From Gracilimonas sp031580945 (GTDB lineage: Bacteria > Bacteroidota > Rhodothermia > Balneolales > Balneolaceae), in contig JAVLBT010000054.1 in the NCBI GenBank assembly GCA_031580945.1, positions 1 to 17,662 on the forward strand: DNA of 17,662 nt, read 5' to 3'. The position numbers and the translations under genes were made by a program. The notes below the pieces were generated by a model. It was not told where the DNA came from. It did no database searches and saw only the letters and a program-made list of their open reading frames with translations. Of this stretch, positions 1 to 8,978 are shown in pieces; the stretch's first letter is position 1, and the number at the start of each line of letters is the position of its first letter.

Positions 1-1395
1 TACCATAGTTATGCGGGTTTTTTGGTTTGGAATCTAATCTGTACGTATTGGCTGATGATGGCTTCTGTTCCTGCTGGAGTTGCCGCTATTTTGGCAAACA
101 GCGTATTAATGACCATACCTCTTTGCCTTGCCAAGTATTTTTCAGACAAAATTAATGCTCCGTTTCTACTTGCTTTGCTACAATCCTCGGCATGGGTTGG
201 CTATGAATTCCTTCATCATCTTTGGGATCTTTCATGGACCTGGCTGGCTTTAGGAAATGCCTGGGCAAACTGGATCGGGATAATTCAGTATATCTCAGTT
301 ACAGGGTTTTTGGGAATTAGTTTTTGGGTCGTATTCACATCGGCTCTTACCTATCAGCTTTTACTGAATAAAAATAAGAGAGTAGCCATTAGCACTGTTG
401 CCGTATTTCTGGCATTTCCATTTTGGTCTTTCCTGCTTTTCCAGAACTCCGAAACACCTCCCCCTTCCCAAAATGCTGTGGAAGTTGCTATAATCCAGCC
501 CAATCACGATTCCTACCAAAGGTACAGTGGAATGAGTGGTTTAAATGAGGTTACAGATAGCTTATTTAGTTTAACAAAAAGGACAATAACGCAGAATACT
601 GAACTTATAATCTGGCCGGAAAATGCAATCGATGGCGCCATTTTTTCCACTTCACGAACGGCCCGCAGACTCGCGGATTCAGCTTTGACCTGGAAAACTC
701 ATTTTATTACCGGAACAGGACTTTATAAAACCTATGACAAGCAAACAGACCGGTTGTATCGCGGTATTTATCCGTATGAACCCTATGCGGGGCTACCCTA
801 TAATTACTTCAATGCCACCCTTTTTGTAAAAGCCAATGGAGCCATCTCAGACTACGAAAAGGCTAATTTGGTTCCAATCGTTGAGCGAGTACCATTTGTA
901 AATACTTTTGCCCGTTTGGATATATTTAACTGGGTTGACTGGGGCAGCATTGCCGGTTTCGGAAAAGGAACTTCCCCCGATATGATATCCACTTCAACAT
1001 TTAAGTCGCCGGGATTGATTTGCTATGATTCAGTATATCCCTCATGGATCCGAGAATTTGTATTGGAAGGAGCTTCTTTCCTCACCATTATTACAAATGA
1101 TGGCTGGTGGGGCAATACTTCTGGACATCTACAGCATTTTGCTTATGCGCGGCTCCGTGCTATCGAATTCGATCGATGGATCGCCCGAAGTGCTAATAAT
1201 GGTATTTCTGGAATAATATCGCCAAATGGAACCATCATACAACAAACAGATTATTGGGTTCGTACGGGTATTACAGGTCAGGTGTACAACAAAGATTCTA
1301 TGACTTTTTATACCCGCTTTGGTAATTGGCTGCCTGTCACTTGCCTGATACTGGTTTTTTCTTTTTTGGGATTTTTTAGGTTTAGAAAAAAATAA
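1..1395 (+). CDS. lnt: Apolipoprotein N-acyltransferase Lnt (5'-truncated by window edge)
   Basis: Lnt is an inner-membrane enzyme that moves an acyl chain from a phospholipid to the N-terminal diacylglyceryl-cysteine of lipoproteins, the last maturation step. The reading frame is open from base 1 with no credible start, so the gene begins outside the window; the TTG at 22 is not needed as a start. 464 residues are visible, and comparison with the ~510-residue E. coli protein suggests about 50-70 are missing. Hydrophobic membrane segments fill the first ~140 residues and a last segment lies near the C-terminus (LILVFSFLGFF). Between them is the nitrilase-like domain with all three catalytic residues, numbered from base 1: Glu207 in IIWPEN, Lys287 in YEKANLVP and Cys341 in LICYDS. 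The downstream block ITNDGWWGN and the RAIEFDRW region are also typical. It converges on sprA with 13 bases between stop codons. Family assignment is firm. Confidence 0.95.
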   Translation, partial: YHSYAGFLVWNLICTYWLMMASVPAGVAAILANSVLMTIPLCLAKYFSDKINAPFLLALLQSSAWVGYEFLHHLWDLSWTWLALGNAWANWIGIIQYISVTGFLGISFWVVFTSALTYQLLLNKNKRVAISTVAVFLAFPFWSFLLFQNSETPPPSQNAVEVAIIQPNHDSYQRYSGMSGLNEVTDSLFSLTKRTITQNTELIIWPENAIDGAIFSTSRTARRLADSALTWKTHFITGTGLYKTYDKQTDRLYRGIYPYEPYAGLPYNYFNATLFVKANGAISDYEKANLVPIVERVPFVNTFARLDIFNWVDWGSIAGFGKGTSPDMISTSTFKSPGLICYDSVYPSWIREFVLEGASFLTIITNDGWWGNTSGHLQHFAYARLRAIEFDRWIARSANNGISGIISPNGTIIQQTDYWVRTGITGQVYNKDSMTFYTRFGNWLPVTCLILVFSFLGFFRFRKK

Positions 1396-1408
1396 ATCTG
1401 CTTATTAA

Positions 1409-4400
1409 TTATCGAGACTGAATGGCGATTCGGAAATTGAATCGGATCTCATGATTGGTTCTGGGATAAAAGGCTGAAGACTTCGGTGAAACATTTGTAA
1501 AGGTATATTCAAAGTTGGAAGTCACCGTTTGTGAAAAACGATAGCCCAAATTTAACGAAGCATTGATACGAGTTTGCCCCGTCTCAAATGGTTCTGTAAA
1601 ATCGTATTGATTTACATCTGGTATCACATCTCCGGTTAAGGCCTCATCAAGATCGGTATTGAGGTTGAATTTTTTCTCTGAATCATCTGCTATCCCACCG
1701 CTTATGGATAGATCCACATTGTTCTTTATTTCTGGAAAAAATGGGATGGTTAGATTTCTAAAGGTATAATTTATCGTGGCATTAACTCCCTGTGAGGTTC
1801 TTTCAGTAACAGTTTTACTGGATAAAGCAAGACTTGTTGTTTTACTTCGGTCCGTACTTATTTGAGTGCGCAAATTTGACTGCCAGGTTATATTTAACTG
1901 TACCAAAGGGGAAAATCTTTGTTCAACATTTATTGATGAAGGTTCATAAAGATCTTTGTCATCAATGTATGAAAAAGAACCAATGCCCCTTGGGTCCTGC
2001 AAGCCTGTAGTTGTATTCAAATTCCACCCAAGCCGGTAATTACCCTGATAAGAATGTGTAAGCGAAGCTGCACTCATGGCATTTCCTATGAATGGAATGA
2101 TCTTTTCAACACCAGACCAAGTAACGCGCCAGTTGGGTTTTGGGATTACCGTGTAACCTTTTTCTCCAATTGCTGAGGTACCACTTCCCAAATAGGACCT
2201 TCTGAAGTCGTCTGCTAATGTATTCCGGTTTAATAAAATTCTGCCATCTCCATTACCACCGGCCTCAGGCTGATCGCTTATCACCCCTTCTTCCACGTTA
2301 AGGTCATCAAAAGCTGTTTGAAGCTGTCGTTCAAAAAACTCTCGATAACCGGAGCCAAAGGCCCATACTGATGAAGCTATATTTCCACTTGAGGAAACCG
2401 TTGAACTAAAGTCTCCGGTAGGTGTCAGTGTAATGTTATCTGTAATACGTTCATCCCATTGGGTATTCCAGTTGAGATCAACAGATAGGTTGGTAAATAT
2501 ATTCAATTTTGTCCCAACGCCTATTTTATCGGAATAGGTATTATTCTTTGGAATGGTAATGGAATTATTTGACGGAGTTTCCTGAAGTAGTTGTGACCTT
2601 GGGAGTCCTTCAGTTAGCCCTATTCGATATCCAAAAGGTGGGGAATACTGGCCATCGTCAGGATCTGAAAACGCATAAAAGAACTGCGACCCTCCTTTAT
2701 AACCGGCTTGGTTAGACGTTTTATTGTCATTATAAGTGATGTCAATATTCTGCATACTAAATAAAGCAAGGAATAGTTTCCGGCCTACAAACTTAGCATC
2801 CTCTACAAGATCGGGTTGCTCGACTTCCTCTTCATCATCTTCGTTTCCATTCGCATTGTTCCTGGCTTCTTTCTCTCTGCGACGTTCACGAGTCTCAGCT
2901 TGGTTGGTTTCCTTCATTTCTTCGAAAAAATCGAGCCGGCTTAATAAATTCCCAATACCAAGTTTCAACGTATGGTCTAACCGAAAAGAATTAGATACGC
3001 CGGCTCCAAGCCCTGAACCACTTGCACTGTTGGTCCAGCCATAACCGCCACTATAGGAAGCAGAATAAGTCATCCAGCTGAGCGCATCTAAATTACTAAA
3101 TTTTGGACGCCAGCTTGCAGTATAGGTTTCCTGGTAATTCGATCGGCGGGCAGACAGTGTATCTGTAAATATTCCTTCCACTACCTGAAAAGAGGGCCTT
3201 AATTGATAAGAAGCACTATCAACACTAATATCGGTTTTGGGGGCCTCAATACGACCAGCCTGCGAAAGATCAAAATTTGTATTGGTTCTGAATGAGATCG
3301 GAATATTTGGTGTGAGATTATAATTTAACCCAAAACTTGATCGATGATTAAATGTCTGGCTTTGTTGAAGTGATTGAGTTTGTTCAGCTCCAGAATTATC
3401 TATCTGAGGCCGTCTTCTTCTTTCATTATAAGACCTGTTCAAGCTTGCAGAAGCATTTAGTGAAGAAGGCATATATCCTAACCGAAATCGGGATAGCAGA
3501 TCCAGGAATTTAACATCTTCCAGAAAACCAAAAGGCTGCCACAGCTTAACATTGTTCAGCGATAAATTATAGGATGCTGAGGTTGTATAGTTCCAGTCAT
3601 CCTGAAATTGAATTTCAGGGTTTTTCAGGCTTCCCTGATTGTAAACATAGCTTAACCGGATGTTATCAAGGGTGAGTTGCGCTAACTTACTATTTGAATT
3701 TGATTTTGAAATATTGGACATATTGAAAGAAAAACTTTCTCGAACAGTCTCAATATCTCCCAGCCTTTCATTGATTATTGTTTCTTTTTCGGCTTCGGAA
3801 AGCTCATCATTATTGTTAGTAGCATTGATGAAATCATTGGTTCTAATGTCTCCCTGATTTGGCAGAAATTTTGGCGTAGATGCATTCCTTCTTGTTGATA
3901 CACTTACCGGAAAATTCCACCCATAACGGTCAGGTACCAACTTATGTAAATTCACCGTTGAGTTAAGGTCATATCCGAATTCATCCGACACACTCCTATT
4001 TCCAAGACGGGAATCTAACCCTCCATACCCCGTCGTTGTTCTGGTGAAATTCGTATTAATTGTAGCAAAATCAGCCATTTTAAAACTGGCTTTGGCATTG
4101 GCCTTCCACCCTTTTTCGTTATCAAAACCAGACAAACGAAGTTCATTTAACCAAAACTCAGCATTCAGGTTTGGAGAGCCGGGCGAACCTGGATCCGAGG
4201 GATCATAAGGATTCTGAATACCCATCCCAATTTCACCAATTCTACCTAAAGATGGATTACCCTTTATCGCGATGACAGCACCTTCAACGGCATCATTTTC
4301 TTCAGCAGATAGAGGTAATTCAAAACGTTGATTAATATCTGCCACTCCACGCTGTTCTCGAATTTGTTTCAATTCATTGAAGGCGGCCAATACTATATTC

Positions 4401-7400
4401 ATACTATTTTCATCATAAAGCCAAACCTGCTCGGCGTCAAGGGCAAGTTGTCCGTCCCCTCCACTTGGGCTGTAGGTTGAATAATTGAAATTGGGGTCGG
4501 ATGGTGTCACCGGCTGCCTGTACTCATAATAATTGGTATTCAGATCGGTTCCCATCCGTATTACCAATTCAGCATCTCTTCGTCCCTTATCAGTTTTTGA
4601 CTCATTATAATATCCTTCTCCATGTACAAACATCCGCATATTACTATAATTCAACAGGTTCAGGCCACCGGGATACACTCGCTTGATCATTTCAACTTTA
4701 CCTGGCCCAAGATCTTCTACCCCAACCACAATAGACTGTTCGTTTTCCAGGGTGTTTACCTGTACACCTCTGTTCAGTGCCCGGATCGATCCTTCAGGCT
4801 GACGATAAGGAACCGGTTCCCTGTTCGCATTTTCTTCAATATTTATCGTGGATACCCTGAAAGGGCCCTCAGTGTTTACCGTTTCATCGATGTTATCAAC
4901 TTTCCTCCATTGGTTTCCAATAAACTCAAAAGTAGCAAAACGAAGTGTAAATGGTTTTTCATACCCTGACATCCACATTCGAATGTGACTTATATTTTGG
5001 AATCCATCGATCTCTCCTACCTTCCGTTTAAATTCTGTAAGTGGGATTCGTACTAAGTGCCAGCGATCTTGCTGCCGCTCTCCTGGAACTTTATCGACAA
5101 TAAATGTTCTGTTTTCAGGATCAGGGTTGATCTCGATCTGAAGATCTTCTGCGGGATTGAAGTCAAGTTCATATTGGTAGTAATTGTTGTTGGTCTCTAT
5201 AGTAGAACGACTTTTAAGTCCCTCTGTATCAGGTCTTGGAGTAATGGCGCGTTTATCTCCACCAGCAACTGGTGTATTCCCCTCATGATACCCGAGAAGG
5301 CGGTGAAAGCGTTCATGTAAGGGCAACTCTTGTACCCTGCTTTCCCCATAATAGATATAATCATCATTTGAAGGATCTGCTAAAATTGATTGAAATTCTG
5401 GACTATTGGGGCCGTAGGCAGTTCGCATGGAATCTATAAAATCACTGAATAATGTAGTTTCTACCTTTTCCTGATCAAATCCATTTGCGCTTGGTACTCC
5501 ATCAAATCCAACATCTTCCAGGTCCCTGTTCTCATTCGAAAACTGCCCCTGGGGTGCCGCGGGATTCGCGGGTACATAAGATCTTGGTTGTTGAGAAATA
5601 TTATCCTGTTCTAAATTTTCAGGATTATTCGCCAGACCGTCTTCCGTATTAAGATCAAAATTTGGAACTACATCTTCCGAAATGATCCCAATATCGATAT
5701 AAATTTTTCCATCATAACTTTCCAGGTCAGCAGCTGTTGGTTCCTCGGCGTTGGGTAGGATAGGCTGTACCCAAAATTCAATAAATTCTATATTATTTTG
5801 AGTTAGATCTTCCTGTCCGGATGGAAGTGTGGCAGTCATGCCTCCCCACTGATTCTCAGGCTCATTTTCCAGTTTATTCCTAAGATCAAAATTATAGTTA
5901 TAAGGACCGCGAGCGTTCGGGTTGTAATATATATCGAGTGTGGTGAGCTCCTCTTCTTGGGCATTATTTGTTTCCCGTCCGGGAAATACCCGCTCAGTGA
6001 GTACCCTTTCTGATTCAGGAGTTCGCTGTGATCCCCCTAATAGGCTCGATATATTTCTTGGAATGGTATACCAAGAAAATTGACTTCGCAGGTCAGAGCG
6101 AACGATCTTTGACTCAAGTGAACTATTAACGGGATTCGTTTCATTTTCAAAAAATGGAGCATCGGGTGCGTAACCCGGAATAGCAGCAGGTGCAGCGGCT
6201 AATTCCCAGCGCGTAGCACTTGCTAAGCTTATGCTTACTTCCGTGCCTTCAAAATCATCTACAAACGAGAGTCCGTTTTCTTCGTCGGGAAAAAGTTCAC
6301 CGTTGTCAATAGCTTCCCTAACGGCATTGGTTTGGGCAACATCAGGTCTGAGCTGTGCAAATTCACCACTAAAGCTAATATTTGAAGGGGCTTTGGTCTG
6401 TAATAAAGGTACTTTATCAATAAATTGAGTGATCCAGGGAGTATCAAAATCAGCTGAAGCATCCATTCCAAGGATCGTATTGTTGATCGATTCGTTCTCC
6501 ACTCGAATCTTATCAGATAATGGTTGCTCTTTTAATTTAAAGTAGGTCCCGCCAATACTGATATCTTCACTGATCTGATATTCAGCACGAACTCCCGTAA
6601 AGTTCTTTTGTCCGATCTGATTTAACTGATTATTCTCATATTCTACCTGAATATCCTGTCCTGCTGCCAGGTACTGTTCGTTAAGTATGGTTATACTACC
6701 GAAAGAATAATCAACCTCGTAGTCCACCCCCTCCGTAAGCTCCGTTCCATTAGCAAATACTTTAACGGAACCTTCTACCAAACTAAAACCAAGGGTGAAG
6801 TTTCCGGACACCCCTCCTTTTGCAATTCCTTCAATCTGATAATAATCATTCTTACTGTTCTCATCAGCCGTATTCTGTTTCTCATTGTACAGCTCTGTGT
6901 ACGAAAGTGATTGTATTACAGAATCCGATGCCCCGGTTTCTTCCAGCAAATTAGCTATGTGGCCTCCAAATGGTTCAAGAAAAGGAAATACAACTATGCC
7001 TGAAGATGGATTAAACAAGTAACTCGAAAAGTCAATGATGTTGTCAGGATTCAGATTCCCCTGGGTATCTGTCCGATCAAGTCCAAGGTCTTGCAACAGG
7101 GTATTGTTACGGTTCGGCAGATTGGTGTCATCCACATTGCCCTGAGTAAATTTAACACTCAGTTCCAATCCGTCAGGAGTAAGATTTGAAACTCCTAAAG
7201 AGTAGACATTACGCATCGTAAGCGGCCATGTGGTTTGATCAGGGGTTGGATTATCTGGTCGCAACAGTTTAAGGTAGGTTAGTCCTGAGGACTGTGCATC
7301 AATATCGCCAACTTCTACGATATCAACTCCTTCGCCGGGGACACCATTTCGAACAAATGAAACCGCAAGAAATGAACCTGGACTTAAATTACGGTTCAAA

Positions 7401-8746
7401 CTAATATACCCAAGGTTTCTGTTTACAACGTAATCAGCTCCCTCCTGCAAGGGGCGAAAATAACCGTTATAGAAATCGTTCCCTGATACGTTAAATAGCT
7501 CAGCTGATGCGCTATTATTGCCTCTGTTTTGATCGAGCAGATTATCATCAATACTATCAAAATCTGGGTTTGGCAATCTATAACCGCCATTACCATCCTG
7601 AACCACGCCAAGATCTGAAAAAGCTGCAGCTCTTACGGCTTCAGGGTCAGTTGTGTTAATCTGAGGTTCCGATATCCATACTTTTATATCTGAGATCTGA
7701 TAAGCAAGCCCTACACTCTGAGGATTTGATACGTTTTCCTCAAACTCCTGCCGATTATAGAAATCAATGAAAAAATGCCTGTTATTCTGATATTCAACGG
7801 GCCGGATAGAAATTGGTGTTTCCTGTGACCCCCCGGTAATAGTTTCTGATTCACTTTCCCCTTTTTGTTGAGAAACTACAGAAGTAAGTTTAAGCGGACC
7901 TAATTCAGCAATGGATTTGATCCCAAATAGCGAAGCACCACCACGAATGAGCGAATTTCCTGTTTCCATCGAAACATTGCCCATTTCTATACGCTTAATG
8001 ATCTCATCTTCATAGCCCTGATAAACAATGCTGAGCCGATTCTGGAAATCGAAGGCCCTTTCAGTGTCCCAATCAGTTGCAATGGTTAATTTGTCCCCAA
8101 TAGTACCCTGTATATTTAGTTGTAAGTTTTGATTGAATGTTGGGTCAATTCGCCTCTGCAGATCAGGATCAATAGTTGGATCATCAACATTCTGGATGGA
8201 GACTCCAACATTCATATTTGCGGACCCGTTTACCCTGAGATTTACTTCGGGTTTACCAAAAATGGTCGTAAAAACAGATGACTGCCCTCCGGGAATCTCG
8301 AGGCTGAAATCAAGTAATCCTCGTTGATTTGCCCGTGCTTCTTTTCCTTCCTGGATCAGGCTATACTGAATCTCTTTTTGTTGCTGTCGCTTTTTTAGCT
8401 CTGCATATTGTTCGAAGTTATAAACCGAAGCAACCCCGATATCAATATCACTGATGGTTCGCTGAACCGTGTATGTATCAGAAGAATCCCATTTTGTTTG
8501 GTATTTCTCCTTATTCAGCTGCATGTAGTAAAGCTTGCCCGGTTTAACCGCAGGTATTTTGCTAACTGGCTCTGAAGGTGGTTTGTAAATAAACCTCATC
8601 CCTTCAGGGATTGAATCTGCCTCTGCTGTTACTGTTTGGGTAGTGTCTACAGCAGTGCTATCCTGCGCAGAAATATTTCCCAACAGCAAGCCATTCAATA
8701 AACATAGAAATGGCAAATAAAAAACTAATTTAGAAAAAGAATGCAC
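1409..8746 (-). CDS. sprA: SprA/Sov, outer-membrane translocon of the type IX secretion system
   Basis: SprA (Sov in Porphyromonas) is the very large beta-barrel that carries folded type IX cargo through the outer membrane, working with PorV and a plug protein. The 2445-residue product matches the family's usual ~2400-2500. It starts with a signal peptide (hydrophobic stretch around residues 8-24, cleavage likely near SAQ-D). The conserved N-terminal region follows: FGKPEVNLRVNG, the GTIGDKLTIATDWDTE block, DEIIKRIEMGNVSM and NSLIRGGASLFGIKS, all recognisable from other SprA proteins. The rest is rich in alternating, aromatic, Asn/Ser/Thr-rich beta-strand sequence, and the C-terminus ends in strand-like sequence (FNFRIAIQ). 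A highly charged stretch lies around residues 1940-1977 (RERRREKEAR then NEDDEEEVEQ). The start is GTG: an in-frame stop lies only two codons upstream and no ATG is available there. No Shine-Dalgarno is seen. No type IX partner gene is adjacent; partners are usually scattered in these genomes. Confidence 0.95.
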   Translation of the reverse strand: MHSFSKLVFYLPFLCLLNGLLLGNISAQDSTAVDTTQTVTAEADSIPEGMRFIYKPPSEPVSKIPAVKPGKLYYMQLNKEKYQTKWDSSDTYTVQRTISDIDIGVASVYNFEQYAELKKRQQQKEIQYSLIQEGKEARANQRGLLDFSLEIPGGQSSVFTTIFGKPEVNLRVNGSANMNVGVSIQNVDDPTIDPDLQRRIDPTFNQNLQLNIQGTIGDKLTIATDWDTERAFDFQNRLSIVYQGYEDEIIKRIEMGNVSMETGNSLIRGGASLFGIKSIAELGPLKLTSVVSQQKGESESETITGGSQETPISIRPVEYQNNRHFFIDFYNRQEFEENVSNPQSVGLAYQISDIKVWISEPQINTTDPEAVRAAAFSDLGVVQDGNGGYRLPNPDFDSIDDNLLDQNRGNNSASAELFNVSGNDFYNGYFRPLQEGADYVVNRNLGYISLNRNLSPGSFLAVSFVRNGVPGEGVDIVEVGDIDAQSSGLTYLKLLRPDNPTPDQTTWPLTMRNVYSLGVSNLTPDGLELSVKFTQGNVDDTNLPNRNNTLLQDLGLDRTDTQGNLNPDNIIDFSSYLFNPSSGIVVFPFLEPFGGHIANLLEETGASDSVIQSLSYTELYNEKQNTADENSKNDYYQIEGIAKGGVSGNFTLGFSLVEGSVKVFANGTELTEGVDYEVDYSFGSITILNEQYLAAGQDIQVEYENNQLNQIGQKNFTGVRAEYQISEDISIGGTYFKLKEQPLSDKIRVENESINNTILGMDASADFDTPWITQFIDKVPLLQTKAPSNISFSGEFAQLRPDVAQTNAVREAIDNGELFPDEENGLSFVDDFEGTEVSISLASATRWELAAAPAAIPGYAPDAPFFENETNPVNSSLESKIVRSDLRSQFSWYTIPRNISSLLGGSQRTPESERVLTERVFPGRETNNAQEEELTTLDIYYNPNARGPYNYNFDLRNKLENEPENQWGGMTATLPSGQEDLTQNNIEFIEFWVQPILPNAEEPTAADLESYDGKIYIDIGIISEDVVPNFDLNTEDGLANNPENLEQDNISQQPRSYVPANPAAPQGQFSNENRDLEDVGFDGVPSANGFDQEKVETTLFSDFIDSMRTAYGPNSPEFQSILADPSNDDYIYYGESRVQELPLHERFHRLLGYHEGNTPVAGGDKRAITPRPDTEGLKSRSTIETNNNYYQYELDFNPAEDLQIEINPDPENRTFIVDKVPGERQQDRWHLVRIPLTEFKRKVGEIDGFQNISHIRMWMSGYEKPFTLRFATFEFIGNQWRKVDNIDETVNTEGPFRVSTINIEENANREPVPYRQPEGSIRALNRGVQVNTLENEQSIVVGVEDLGPGKVEMIKRVYPGGLNLLNYSNMRMFVHGEGYYNESKTDKGRRDAELVIRMGTDLNTNYYEYRQPVTPSDPNFNYSTYSPSGGDGQLALDAEQVWLYDENSMNIVLAAFNELKQIREQRGVADINQRFELPLSAEENDAVEGAVIAIKGNPSLGRIGEIGMGIQNPYDPSDPGSPGSPNLNAEFWLNELRLSGFDNEKGWKANAKASFKMADFATINTNFTRTTTGYGGLDSRLGNRSVSDEFGYDLNSTVNLHKLVPDRYGWNFPVSVSTRRNASTPKFLPNQGDIRTNDFINATNNNDELSEAEKETIINERLGDIETVRESFSFNMSNISKSNSNSKLAQLTLDNIRLSYVYNQGSLKNPEIQFQDDWNYTTSASYNLSLNNVKLWQPFGFLEDVKFLDLLSRFRLGYMPSSLNASASLNRSYNERRRRPQIDNSGAEQTQSLQQSQTFNHRSSFGLNYNLTPNIPISFRTNTNFDLSQAGRIEAPKTDISVDSASYQLRPSFQVVEGIFTDTLSARRSNYQETYTASWRPKFSNLDALSWMTYSASYSGGYGWTNSASGSGLGAGVSNSFRLDHTLKLGIGNLLSRLDFFEEMKETNQAETRERRREKEARNNANGNEDDEEEVEQPDLVEDAKFVGRKLFLALFSMQNIDITYNDNKTSNQAGYKGGSQFFYAFSDPDDGQYSPPFGYRIGLTEGLPRSQLLQETPSNNSITIPKNNTYSDKIGVGTKLNIFTNLSVDLNWNTQWDERITDNITLTPTGDFSSTVSSSGNIASSVWAFGSGYREFFERQLQTAFDDLNVEEGVISDQPEAGGNGDGRILLNRNTLADDFRRSYLGSGTSAIGEKGYTVIPKPNWRVTWSGVEKIIPFIGNAMSAASLTHSYQGNYRLGWNLNTTTGLQDPRGIGSFSYIDDKDLYEPSSINVEQRFSPLVQLNITWQSNLRTQISTDRSKTTSLALSSKTVTERTSQGVNATINYTFRNLTIPFFPEIKNNVDLSISGGIADDSEKKFNLNTDLDEALTGDVIPDVNQYDFTEPFETGQTRINASLNLGYRFSQTVTSNFEYTFTNVSPKSSAFYPRTNHEIRFNFRIAIQSR

Positions 8747-8978
8747 CTGTATTTATACTAACTCGGATGTTGCGTTATAAGTCTGTAGCGTTATGCGATA
8801 GGCTGATCCTTTCCTTTTTTTCTTTGTATTTATTTGTAGATGAATGGTGCGGTCGATAATACTATATATTTAACTATCTTGAAAGTTTAATCCACCGATC
8901 ATTAGTTAATTTGATAGGTAAAAAATGTCTATTATTTACGTACGCTAAAATTAAAAAGTACTTAAGAAACTACAAGCC
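8747..8978. other. Divergent intergenic spacer between sprA and lptF-like gene
   Basis: These 232 AT-rich bases must hold the start signals for both sprA (leftward) and the Lpt permeases (rightward). I see no stable RNA gene or convincing small ORF. On the sprA side there is a direct repeat of GCGTTAT (8772-8778 and 8788-8794). Beyond it, around 8811-8836, lies a T-rich tract that reads A-rich in the sprA direction. No clean match to the Bacteroidota promoter pattern (TTTG, then TAnnTTTG) was found by eye, so promoters are not placed. Confidence 0.6.

Noticed and set aside
2736..3044. 102-codon Ser-rich open frame on the + strand inside sprA
   Set aside because: Its Ser-rich composition simply mirrors the charged Glu/Asp/Arg codons of sprA on the other strand.
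4622..4969. 115-codon open frame on the + strand inside sprA
   Set aside because: It lies entirely antisense to clearly coding sprA sequence, has no recognisable domain and no start signal.
8879..8913. TTG and TAATTTG considered as promoter elements for the lptF-like gene
   Set aside because: The spacing of about 25 bases and incomplete -7 box do not fit the Bacteroidota pattern.
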